Of a stretch of 64,000 nucleotides of DNA, positions 53,713 to 61,857 are shown piece after piece. The stretch lies in the NCBI RefSeq assembly GCF_000286835.2, contig NZ_AJYD02000038.1:801499-865498 (forward strand), given 5' to 3'. The first letter of the stretch is position 1, and each line of letters begins with the position of its first letter. The translations under genes were made by a program, and so were the position numbers. The DNA comes from Enterovibrio norvegicus FF-33 (GTDB taxonomy: Bacteria > Pseudomonadota > Gammaproteobacteria > Enterobacterales > Vibrionaceae). The notes under the pieces are model-generated. The model worked only from the letters and a program-made list of their open reading frames with translations, did no database searches and was not told the origin of the DNA.

Positions 53713-54072
53713 ATGCCGGAGTTACTTCTTATTGAAAGCAGGTTATCCCTATGCGGTTGGGTGAAAACGACATTTAGTCAACACGGTTGCAAAGTGACAC
53801 GTGTTCTTCATGTCAAACAAGCAGAGCGCGCACTCCAGCAATACAATTTCGATTTGGTGCTGATTGCTTCTGAAGGCGTACTGCCTTGTATGACAGATGT
53901 TAGACGTTTAAGAGAAAGCACGGCGTTACCTTTGCTTGTTCTGATGCCAAATGCGACTAAGGCGAATCAAACTGACCTTTTCCGTGCTGGAGTGGATCAA
54001 TTAATCTGCGACAATATAGCGAGAGAAGCACTTTGGCCTCAGGTCGAAAATTTGTTAAATCGAAAGTGCTAA
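53713..54072 (+). CDS. Stand-alone receiver-like protein lacking phosphorylation residues
   Basis: This 119-residue protein follows the response-regulator receiver layout (LLLIES..., FDLVLIASEG, LPLLVLMPNA, RAGVDQLI). The acidic pair is ES instead of DD, the phospho-acceptor aspartate is alanine (LIASEG), and the conserved lysine region reads ICDN. It should not be phosphorylated normally. GAGGGTG precedes the ATG. Its place behind a Fur-like box and ahead of the TonB operon suggests iron-linked regulation, but this is inference. Confidence 0.7.
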   Translation: MPELLLIESRLSLCGWVKTTFSQHGCKVTRVLHVKQAERALQQYNFDLVLIASEGVLPCMTDVRRLRESTALPLLVLMPNATKANQTDLFRAGVDQLICDNIAREALWPQVENLLNRKC

Positions 54073-54244
54073 TGAGCCATGAACGCAATCTTGCTACATG
54101 GATGAAGCTATTGCGTCAGTAGAGATGCATTTTACAGAAATAACCGATTGTTTTAAAAAGTATATTTACAGGTATGATCAGGCTGATTGGCATGATTGTT
54201 TTACAGTGTAAATATTGACCAAGTATCCAGAGACACACTATTTC

Positions 54245-55033
54245 ATGAAACTCTTCAAACGCATCTTTGTTATCACCTTAGTTAGCACACCTCTCTTAGT
54301 GGGTGCGACTGAATTGGATAGGGCCGCTTCCATTGAGGCTGACACACTCCGCGCTGCAACCGTCTCCCAAAAACGCATTGATGCGAGTGACGAAAATACT
54401 CAACAGATGAAAGCTGAGATTGAACGCCTTCAACAGGAAATTGAAAACCTGAAGGTTTATCGTCACCACCTCCAAAACTTGGTTATTGATCAAGACCAAG
54501 AGAAAGATCGCCTTCATCAACAATTGGAAGACATCAAACAAACACGACAAGGCATTGTGCCTTTGATGTATCTCATGATCGATGCGCTGGATAGCTGGGT
54601 AGAATCCGATCTACCGATCAAGCACGACCGCCGTCAGCAGCGTGTTGCTGGGCTCTTAAGCATGATGTCTCTGGCGGACGTCAGTGATGCAGAGAAGTTT
54701 CGCCGCATCCTCGAAGCTTATCAAATAGAGCTAGACTATGGCGCTAAGCTGGGCGTATATCAGGAAAAAATGACGTTGGATGGGGTTATACGAGATGTCG
54801 ATGTTCTCCATCTTGGTCGCCTTTCTCTTGTCGCTAAAAGTCTAGATGGCAGTGCATTTTGGTATTTCGACCGTCCTCACTCTGCGTGGGTGCCAGTGTC
54901 GGCTGAAGGTCGCGACATTGATAGGGATAAATTGCATTTGGCCTACCAAGTTGCCAACAAAAATGCTGCGCCAACACTATTGAGTTTGCCGCTATCTTTG
55001 ACTGAGCCTTCTCAACCGGCGGCGCAAAAATGA
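54245..55033 (+). CDS. DUF3450 protein of the TonB2-type system
   Basis: This 262-residue protein has a signal peptide (cleavage after LVGA), a long coiled coil (residues about 30-110) and the DUF3450 domain (IDALDSWVESDLP, GLLSMM). It is found at the head of Vibrio TonB2 clusters, as in V. cholerae VC1548. Its stop overlaps the ttpC start by 4 bases. I choose the ATG at 54245 (MKLFKRIF) over 54215 because it begins the signal peptide. Confidence 0.87.
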   Translation: MKLFKRIFVITLVSTPLLVGATELDRAASIEADTLRAATVSQKRIDASDENTQQMKAEIERLQQEIENLKVYRHHLQNLVIDQDQEKDRLHQQLEDIKQTRQGIVPLMYLMIDALDSWVESDLPIKHDRRQQRVAGLLSMMSLADVSDAEKFRRILEAYQIELDYGAKLGVYQEKMTLDGVIRDVDVLHLGRLSLVAKSLDGSAFWYFDRPHSAWVPVSAEGRDIDRDKLHLAYQVANKNAAPTLLSLPLSLTEPSQPAAQK

Positions 55034-56394
55034 AGATGAAAAATCTGCTCCCAAACTTGCTACTGGCACTGCTAATGAGTGGTGTTTCTTTGCCCGTGCT
55101 GAGTGATTTGGTGGATAAATCTCAAGCTGCACACATTGAAGGCAAGGCACATAACAGGGAGCGTGAGTCAGCATTTCAAGAGCAAGAGGCTGCGCTGAAA
55201 AACCAGCTAACCGCACTTCAAACACAACAAGAGACGCTTGAACGCGAGACTGAAACACTGAGTGATAACTTCACCACCAACGAAAAGACATTGTCTGATC
55301 TTGAACAAACCCTGCATCTGGAAACAGGCAGTTTAGGGGAAGTCTTTGGTGTGGTGAGGCAAGTTGGCAGAGAGCTTCAACAAGGGCGTGTAGATTCGCC
55401 AGTGTCGGCGTCTCAGTCCGATCTAGCTCGTGAATATAATCGTACACTTGATGACATCGCTGACGCGAAAGTGTTGCCTTCTCTATCTAAACTTAACGCC
55501 TTGTTTGTCGGCATGTCGAACGATCTCGTGGCCAGTGGTGAAATAGCGCCAGTGCAGGTCAATGTGCGTGATGTGAGTGGAGCGATCCATGAAAAATCAG
55601 TGCAGCGCTTGGGAAATATCGGCTTGGTGGGTCAAGACGGTTACCTCGAATGGGATGGCGTACGCCAACAAGCGAACCTGCTGCCGTATCAACCCAACGG
55701 GGGCTTGACGAATGCGACTTTGCGTCAAACCAAGGCGGGAGAATTTGTCACCATTGATCCTACTCGCGGCGAGGTGCTTAACCAATTGTCAAACATGCCG
55801 ACATTGTCGCAACGATTTCAGCAAGCTGGTGTTGTCGGTAAGATCATCGCTGGTTTATTGACGGTGGGCTTGGGTATTGCCCTAGTGCGAGGGGTCGTGC
55901 TGTTAAGAACGCGCTTAATGATTCGTGCGCAAATTAAACACCCTGAAACAGCGGGTAATAATCCCTTAGGGCGAGTATTGACGGTTTATCACTCAGAACC
56001 TAACCGAAGTTTGGATTCTCTTGAGCTGAGATTGATGGAAACCATTATGGATGAGCAGCAAGGCTTTGAAAAAGGTTTGTCGATGCTCAAACTGTTGGCA
56101 GCAATAGCACCGATGCTTGGGTTGTTGGGCACGGTGACGGGTATGATAGAAACCTTTCAGGTCATCACCCAATTTGGCAACAGTGATCCCACGGTCATGG
56201 CTGGAGGTATCTCAATGGCGTTGGTTACCACTGTGATGGGTTTAGTCGCGGCCATGCCCTTACTCTTAGCACACAATATGTTGACGACGCAGGCTGAAAT
56301 GCTGAGGGGAACGCTGGAAAAAATTGGTGTGAGCTTGGTTGCGCAGCAGTCTGAAGTGTCCATCCCCACGAGTGTTGTCGAGTTGCGAGCATGA
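55030..56394 (+). CDS. ttpC: TtpC, MotA/TolQ/ExbB-type protein of the TonB2 system
   Basis: This 454-residue protein has a signal peptide, a periplasmic coiled-coil region (residues about 40-115), then a C-terminal MotA/TolQ/ExbB proton-channel domain (GLLGTVTGMIETFQ, GGISMALVTTVMGLVAA). TtpC is a Vibrio-specific extra component needed for TonB2-dependent uptake. Start and stop overlap both neighbours. Confidence 0.92.
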   Translation: MKMKNLLPNLLLALLMSGVSLPVLSDLVDKSQAAHIEGKAHNRERESAFQEQEAALKNQLTALQTQQETLERETETLSDNFTTNEKTLSDLEQTLHLETGSLGEVFGVVRQVGRELQQGRVDSPVSASQSDLAREYNRTLDDIADAKVLPSLSKLNALFVGMSNDLVASGEIAPVQVNVRDVSGAIHEKSVQRLGNIGLVGQDGYLEWDGVRQQANLLPYQPNGGLTNATLRQTKAGEFVTIDPTRGEVLNQLSNMPTLSQRFQQAGVVGKIIAGLLTVGLGIALVRGVVLLRTRLMIRAQIKHPETAGNNPLGRVLTVYHSEPNRSLDSLELRLMETIMDEQQGFEKGLSMLKLLAAIAPMLGLLGTVTGMIETFQVITQFGNSDPTVMAGGISMALVTTVMGLVAAMPLLLAHNMLTTQAEMLRGTLEKIGVSLVAQQSEVSIPTSVVELRA

Positions 56395-56942
56395 CAGAGA
56401 TAACCGTTTATCAGGCAAACCTTGCTGAACAGTGGTGGCAGTCACTGTTAGGCTTTATGACGCAAGGTGGTCCAATTCTATGGGGGTTAGCGATTGTCGC
56501 AGGGGTGTGTTGGTTGTTGGTGGCAGAGCGGATACTCTTTTTAGCGCTGATCTTCCCCAATACTCACCAATCCTTGGTGTCACGCTGGCAGACTCGCGAT
56601 AACCCTGCGTCATGGGCATCTCGAGTGATTCGTGACGGCTGGCTTTTTGACGCGCATGTTCTGTTGTTTCGTCATCTCAATCTGATTAAAGGGCTGGTGG
56701 TGATTTGCCCTATGCTCGGATTACTTGGCACTGTCACAGGCATGATTACGGTATTTGATGTTATTGCTATGGATGGGACCAGCGAGCCACGTTCGATGGC
56801 TGCTGGTATTTCGATGGCAACGCTTCCCACTTTGGCTGGGATGGTGATCGCACTCACGGGAATGTTTGCACATGCGCGACTTTTCAAAGCATGCGAGCGC
56901 CGTGAAGCCTCTTTGTCCAAAGCGTTAAGGAGTCAGCAGTGA
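56391..56942 (+). CDS. exbB: ExbB2 proton-channel subunit
   Basis: This 183-residue inner-membrane protein has three membrane helices and the ExbB/TolQ signature (GLLGTVTGMITVFDVIA, GISMATLPTLAGMV). With ExbD it converts the proton gradient into movement of TonB. It overlaps ttpC by 4 bases and exbD by 4 bases. Confidence 0.93.
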   Translation: MTEITVYQANLAEQWWQSLLGFMTQGGPILWGLAIVAGVCWLLVAERILFLALIFPNTHQSLVSRWQTRDNPASWASRVIRDGWLFDAHVLLFRHLNLIKGLVVICPMLGLLGTVTGMITVFDVIAMDGTSEPRSMAAGISMATLPTLAGMVIALTGMFAHARLFKACERREASLSKALRSQQ

Positions 56943-57343
56943 GATTCCAACGACAACAAAAACCCAGAGATGATGCCCAGATTGATTTGACCTCCATGCT
57001 GGATATTGTATTCATCATGCTGATCTTTTTTATTGTCACTAGTACGTTTGTTAGAGAGTCCGGCGTTGATGTTAACCGCCCCGCAGCTAGCCATGCTTCA
57101 GTACAAAAAGGCGTTGGGATAATCGTTGCGATTACTGCTAGCAATGATATCTATATCGATAAGCAACGAGTGGATGAAGAACGTCTTGAAGCGACGCTAA
57201 TAAGGCTCATGGTTGAACAGCCAGGCGCTTCATTGGTCATCCAAGCAGACAAGCTCGCATACAACGGCACGGTAGTGACGGTTATCGATGCCGCTAAAGG
57301 AGCGGGTATTGATAACATTGCATTGGCAGCGGAGCAAGGTTAA
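56939..57343 (+). CDS. exbD: ExbD2 proton-channel subunit
   Basis: This 134-residue protein has one membrane helix carrying the essential aspartate (DLTSMLDIVFIMLIFF) and a periplasmic domain. Translation begins at GTG, overlapping the exbB stop (GTGA). The stop overlaps the tonB ATG by one base. Confidence 0.93.
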   Translation: MRFQRQQKPRDDAQIDLTSMLDIVFIMLIFFIVTSTFVRESGVDVNRPAASHASVQKGVGIIVAITASNDIYIDKQRVDEERLEATLIRLMVEQPGASLVIQADKLAYNGTVVTVIDAAKGAGIDNIALAAEQG

Positions 57344-58023
57344 TGCTGCGTTGGATATTGGCAGTCCCCGTTGCTGGGTTTTGTGTGCTTGCACTGTTTG
57401 CACTGATGGCTGCGATGGTTGAGCCTTCACGGCCAAACGATAGGCGTGCAAGCAACTCACTGGCTTTCGATCTTGTGATGGTTGAACCCGAATCTGAGTT
57501 AACACGCCGAGAACGTTTGTTGCCGCCAAAACCCGAACCGCCTCCACAATCTGCAACACCGTTAACGCCTGTTTTGAATCCGCAAGTTACCAGTACCGCG
57601 AATACGACCGCGCAACCCAGCATCAGTGAATTACTGCCAGATATTGCGATGGATATTAGCGTCACGGGTTTTGAAACATCGTTGCCTGTTGTGTCGAAGC
57701 TCGCTGCGACGCCTGCGAGTGCTTTGCCATCTATGGAGGTGGGAACGGCACAGGCAGCAACGCCGACTTTACGCGTGGAAGCAAGATATCCTGCCAAAGC
57801 ATTAAAACGCGGTATTGAAGGATATGTTTTGATTAGCTTTACGATAAATGAAAAAGGACGCCCGACAGATTTGAAAGTGGTGGATTCAAAACCAAAACGC
57901 ATGTTTGATCGCGAAGCACTACGCGCGCTGAAAAAGTGGAAATACGCCCCTCAACGCATTAACGGTCAAGTCATTGCACAGCAGGGTCAAACCGTTAAGT
58001 TTGATTTTACGGTAGCCAAATGA
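57343..58023 (+). CDS. tonB: TonB2 energy-transducing protein
   Basis: This 226-residue protein has an N-terminal membrane helix, a proline-rich linker (LLPPKPEPPPQSATPLTP) and the C-terminal TonB domain (ARYPAKALKRGIEGYVLISF, ALRALKKWKYAP). It contacts outer-membrane receptors to drive siderophore or heme uptake. No receptor gene lies in this window. Confidence 0.94.
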   Translation: MLRWILAVPVAGFCVLALFALMAAMVEPSRPNDRRASNSLAFDLVMVEPESELTRRERLLPPKPEPPPQSATPLTPVLNPQVTSTANTTAQPSISELLPDIAMDISVTGFETSLPVVSKLAATPASALPSMEVGTAQAATPTLRVEARYPAKALKRGIEGYVLISFTINEKGRPTDLKVVDSKPKRMFDREALRALKKWKYAPQRINGQVIAQQGQTVKFDFTVAK

Positions 58024-59234
58024 GAACGCTTCGTTTGATTTTGACATCTATTTGTACTGTTTGTTTTATGTTGCAGCCTGTTGGTGCAGCAACGCTTTCG
58101 GCGAGTACTGCCAATAAGGTACAACGCGCGATAAACTTGCAACAGCAGGAAAAATGGAAAGAGGCAACCACAGTACTGGAAAGTACATCCACGGCTAGCA
58201 CGTATGACGTTGCTTTCGTGCAGCGCATGTTAGGCGGCTTGTATTGGCAATTAGGTGTACCCAACAAAGCGATAAGGTCATTAGAAGCGGCAGTAGACAG
58301 CAACAAGCTTGAACCTGATGCACAGCGCTCAGCGCAACGTATGCTCGCTGATATCTTGCTTTCGCAATCGCGCTACGCCGAAGCCCTTCGTCGTTATTAT
58401 TCACTGACCAGTGACAAGCTTCCACTTACCTCCAGTCATGCGCCAACCGAAAAAGAATTGGCTGATATTTGGCTACGTATTGCGCAGGCTCACTATCAAA
58501 ATCAGCAAGCAAAACAAGCGCTGTCCGCGATTAATCGTCACCTTTCACTGGCGGCGGCCAAGGTGTCTTCTTTGTCTCTAAAATTGGGCGCTCAGATCAC
58601 GCTGAAGCAATGGAAGGGGACGATTGCCTCGCTTAAACAGCTTATCGAAATTGATCCTGAGAATAAGGCTTGGTGGCTTCAGTTAACGGCGAGTTATCAG
58701 CATCTCAATAAGCCAACTGACATGTTGAAAACCCTTGTTTTGGCGGTGCGTAAAGGAATCGCACTGTCACCTTCAGAGAAAAGGATGATGGCACAACTTT
58801 ATGGTCAACAGGGTGTTCCTGAAAAAGCCGCCGCTTTGATGCTCGAGTTGAATACGAAAAATGCTAAAGCCTCCTCTTTGGCGATGGAAGCCAGTTACTG
58901 GCAGTTGGCGAAAGAGTGGGATAATGCGATTGCGGCTTGGCAGCGAGCAGCGGAGAAAGACAATCAGTATCGTTGGTCGCTGGCACAGTCACAACTTCAA
59001 CGTGGTTTGTATCAAGAGGCGTTAACCAGTCTGGATTTGATCACGGAAACAAGCCAACAAGCGCAAGCTGAACTTGGTCAGGCAATCGCTTATGACAAAC
59101 TCGACAATCTAGATAAAGCCCTTGAGCATGCGAAGCGAGCCAATGAAATCGAGCCGACAACGCAAACTGAAAGCTGGATTCAATACCTTAGCCACAAACG
59201 GGATGCCGCTTCTGCTGTCTCTGACATTCGATGA
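58020..59234 (+). CDS. TPR protein of the TonB2-type system
   Basis: This 404-residue exported protein has a signal peptide (cleavage after VGA) and about nine tetratricopeptide-like repeats. It matches the last gene of Vibrio TonB2 clusters (VC1543-like position). It is presumed to be a periplasmic scaffold for the system. The start overlaps the tonB stop by 4 bases. Confidence 0.87.
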   Translation: MRTLRLILTSICTVCFMLQPVGAATLSASTANKVQRAINLQQQEKWKEATTVLESTSTASTYDVAFVQRMLGGLYWQLGVPNKAIRSLEAAVDSNKLEPDAQRSAQRMLADILLSQSRYAEALRRYYSLTSDKLPLTSSHAPTEKELADIWLRIAQAHYQNQQAKQALSAINRHLSLAAAKVSSLSLKLGAQITLKQWKGTIASLKQLIEIDPENKAWWLQLTASYQHLNKPTDMLKTLVLAVRKGIALSPSEKRMMAQLYGQQGVPEKAAALMLELNTKNAKASSLAMEASYWQLAKEWDNAIAAWQRAAEKDNQYRWSLAQSQLQRGLYQEALTSLDLITETSQQAQAELGQAIAYDKLDNLDKALEHAKRANEIEPTTQTESWIQYLSHKRDAASAVSDIR

Positions 59235-59435
59235 AAGAAGTAAAATAATATATATCTGCATTAGATGTTGATAATCGCGTCATTCTCGCCTTATTATCGC
59301 TCCAGACCTTATTTTCCCCCTTACTTGTGCGGGCGTAATGGTTAAATATTCGGCAAGTTGGCTACGTCCTTTCTGTCGGTTAAAAAAAACGCAAATTTGA
59401 GCTTTTCATGCTCCTCTGTAAGAGATATACCCTGA

Positions 59436-59984
59436 ATGACGTTAGACTTTTTCACAGAAATCCTTGGATGGACATCCGTTGCTTTCTACATCGGTATTAC
59501 TATTTTCAATACCATGAAATTTACGCGATTTGCCGCGTTTGGCTCTGCAGCGAACGATACGTTGTGGGCGTTTTTGATGGGATGGTGGCCGAAAGTCATT
59601 CTTAACCTGTCAGTGGCATCACTGAATACTTACCGCTATGCAAAAGACTTCACCAATGCGTCAAAGGCCGTGATCCTTGGTCTGGGCGGAGTGATGGCGG
59701 CAGGTATTATGTACATCGTTTACGTGGCGGTTTCAGCGTTTATTGCAGAGCCTACGTTATCCGTTGCCTTGCAGTTTGCGGATTTGGGTGTGATTTTGCT
59801 GGCACTGTATATGACCACCTTGACCAACTACCGCAAGCTTATGCTGCTCTCGGGTTTTGTTGGTATGGCCGCATACTACGGCAACACACAAATGATGATC
59901 ATCAAAGTGCTGGTGATTGGCATTATGAGTTACAAGCTTTTGTTTGATAAATCACAGAAGACGGAAGCTGCTGAAGTGGCTTAG
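59436..59984 (+). CDS. YgjV-like inner-membrane protein
   Basis: This 182-residue protein has four to six membrane segments. The beginning (ILGWTSVAFYIGITIFNTMK, then FAAFGSAANDTLWAFLMGWW) resembles the YgjV family. Function is unknown. Confidence 0.7.
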   Translation: MTLDFFTEILGWTSVAFYIGITIFNTMKFTRFAAFGSAANDTLWAFLMGWWPKVILNLSVASLNTYRYAKDFTNASKAVILGLGGVMAAGIMYIVYVAVSAFIAEPTLSVALQFADLGVILLALYMTTLTNYRKLMLLSGFVGMAAYYGNTQMMIIKVLVIGIMSYKLLFDKSQKTEAAEVA

Positions 59985-60018
59985 GCCCGTTAGATGTCCT
60001 CGATCTTCGCATACTGCT

Positions 60019-60046
60019 AAAGGCACCTTATAAAGGTGCCTTTTTT
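60019..60046 (+). terminator. Intrinsic terminator after the YgjV-like gene
   Basis: AAGGCACCTT/AAGGTGCCTT stem, then TTTTT. Confidence 0.92.
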
Positions 60047-60175
60047 GTATCTATCTGTTTAAAGGAGATTTTTTACGTTGTCTCTGCCGTATACTTTTTG
60101 ATCAGAACAGGGTTTAATCGATGTAGAGCGAGACTAGAGAGCATGTGATCATTAAGTATAAGAAAGGAGAACAAG

Positions 60176-60574
60176 ATGAAAGGAAGTTGTCTTTGTGGAG
60201 CTGTGCAATATGAGGTGGAAGCATTAAGTTCACCGATCATGCATTGTTCGTGTAACACATGCCGTAAAGCGCATGCAGCGGCTTTCAATACATGTGCGGC
60301 GGTGAAGCCAGAGGATTTTCGCTGGTTAACGGGGGAGGACAAATTGTCACAGTTTGAATCTTCACCGGGTAAGTTGAGAAAATTTTGCTCAGTGTGCGGC
60401 AGCCAACTTATCTCTACCAAAGAAGGGATGCCATTTCATGTGCTGCGTATAGCTTGTTTAGATGATGATCCCCAGAAAACGCCCGCACTTCGTATTTGGA
60501 AATCGCACGAAGTCAGCTGGATGAATTATGAGCATGATATGCCACAGTATGAAGAATGGCAGCCTGGTCGATAA
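60176..60574 (+). CDS. GFA/CENP-V family zinc protein
   Basis: This 132-residue protein has the zinc-binding cysteines of the glutathione-dependent formaldehyde-activating (GFA) fold: CLCGAV, CSCNTCRKAH and CSVCGS. AAAGGAG lies 6 bases before the ATG. Catalysis of a glutathione reaction is uncertain for this family. Confidence 0.92.
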   Translation: MKGSCLCGAVQYEVEALSSPIMHCSCNTCRKAHAAAFNTCAAVKPEDFRWLTGEDKLSQFESSPGKLRKFCSVCGSQLISTKEGMPFHVLRIACLDDDPQKTPALRIWKSHEVSWMNYEHDMPQYEEWQPGR

Positions 60575-60604
60575 AGATGATCTATCTGGTGCAGCGTATT
60601 AACG

Positions 60605-60629
60605 AAAAAAGCACCGAGAGGTGCTTTTT
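60605..60629. terminator. Bidirectional terminator
   Basis: AAAAAAGCACC and GGTGCTTTTT flank a 4-nt loop between convergent genes. Confidence 0.92.
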
Positions 60630-60648
60630 GTGAATAAACATGGGGGAA

Positions 60649-60900
60649 TCAATAGTTAATAAATCCATCATCAATGCAGACCAGTACACATTTTTCTGCG
60701 GCAATCTCTGCGTCTTCTTTGCTTTTGAAAATTGACACAGATTTATCTGAATTCATCAATTCATACGCTTTTTGCTCTACGTCTGTGTCATTGGATTGGG
60801 TTGTAAACGAGAATGATGCTGAATAACCGCCCAGATCTTCTTGCTTGCTTACTTTTACTAGGTAATTGATATTATTATGAGTTCCCTTCATTTCCTTCAT
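60649..60900 (-). CDS. Small soluble protein, unknown
   Basis: This 83-residue protein is compact, with alternating charge and two late cysteines (EKCVLVCIDDGFINY). Two starts are possible (60900 or 60891), both beside AAGG. It has no family I recognise, but it is well terminated and convergent with the GFA gene. Confidence 0.6.
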   Translation of the reverse strand: MKEMKGTHNNINYLVKVSKQEDLGGYSASFSFTTQSNDTDVEQKAYELMNSDKSVSIFKSKEDAEIAAEKCVLVCIDDGFINY

Positions 60901-61050
60901 TCCCTTACTCTTTAATGTTGCACGTGTGTTAAAAAGTAGACACTGAAATGGCGTTGGTCAAAAATATAACCGAATTAATGACGGTAAATGCGGTGCAGTC
61001 GTGATGGTGAAGGCACCAGTAAGTGACGATGTCACTTGTCGGTGTTGTAT

Positions 61051-61857
61051 TCAATTGTTAATGATCAATCCACCGCTGACCATATCTTGGCAACGCGGGC
61101 AATCAATGTTGCATTGGGTAATAGATGGGTTTTCAATGATGGCACGCGTGCAGTTTTCCAATAGCGATTCAAGCGAGTAGCTTGTCCAGTCACCTAATCC
61201 CACTGTGATTTTTGTCGCCGCAGGTTGCATCGCATCCTCAAGCTGATTAAACCCATTCGAGCAACTACCGATGCAAACCTCAACTTCTCCCCTTGAGGCG
61301 GTGAGTGCCCATCTGCGGAATAAGCGGCGTCCAGCCTGTTGTTCTGCGCAATGAATAGGGGTAAGACTCTTTGGTGTCACGCCTATTGATAACACGATAG
61401 CGTCTTTGACCTCCGAACCTTGATAGTGACCATAGACATCAGCATCAGTTTGTTGTGCCAATATTGCAGCTGCTTTAGGGCCCACACCGGCAAAGCTGTT
61501 GATCGGATGATCGGTTCTTAACCGTTTAGGGTGGTTGACAACCGCAGCGGCAAACGCGCCCATAGAGGGTTCGATGTGATTTGAGCTGACATCAAAGGGC
61601 TCGGTGTGTTCGAAATGCCATTGACCGCGATGCCCATTTTGTTGGTAATCCACTCCTTTAGGTGGGAGACAAAGTGTATCGTAGTTAAATGCCGGTACGA
61701 TAACGGTGCACCCTGCGTCAAGAAAGGTATTGACTAGCGCTATCGCTCCGCCATCAAGTTTGCCCAGTGAGCGTATAGAAGCATGAACAAAAAGGACTTT
61801 ATTATTCAGCGAAAGTGTTTGAATCGCCGATTTGACCTCGAAAAATGTGTTCGTCAT
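61051..61857 (-). CDS. AAC(3)-family N-acetyltransferase
   Basis: This 268-residue protein belongs to the aminoglycoside 3-N-acetyltransferase fold family, with the opening motif VHASIRSLG (HSSLSSLG-like), PAFNYD, and HPINSFAGVGPKAAAI. The ATG overlaps the stop of the hexosaminidase gene (ATGA) and GAGG lies 7 bases upstream, so the two are translationally coupled. In this setting an amino sugar is a more likely substrate than an antibiotic. It ends with CNIDCPRCQDM, a CxxxC-type cluster of cysteines. Confidence 0.85.
   Translation of the reverse strand: MTNTFFEVKSAIQTLSLNNKVLFVHASIRSLGKLDGGAIALVNTFLDAGCTVIVPAFNYDTLCLPPKGVDYQQNGHRGQWHFEHTEPFDVSSNHIEPSMGAFAAAVVNHPKRLRTDHPINSFAGVGPKAAAILAQQTDADVYGHYQGSEVKDAIVLSIGVTPKSLTPIHCAEQQAGRRLFRRWALTASRGEVEVCIGSCSNGFNQLEDAMQPAATKITVGLGDWTSYSLESLLENCTRAIIENPSITQCNIDCPRCQDMVSGGLIINN

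Noticed and set aside
57294-57902. 202-codon minus-strand frame
   Set aside because: It is antisense to tonB and exbD, which are certain. No signal or domain was recognised.
61051-61857. Antibiotic resistance gene
   Set aside because: The protein belongs to the AAC(3) fold family, but it is coupled to sugar-metabolism genes and not to any mobile element. Resistance is not supported.
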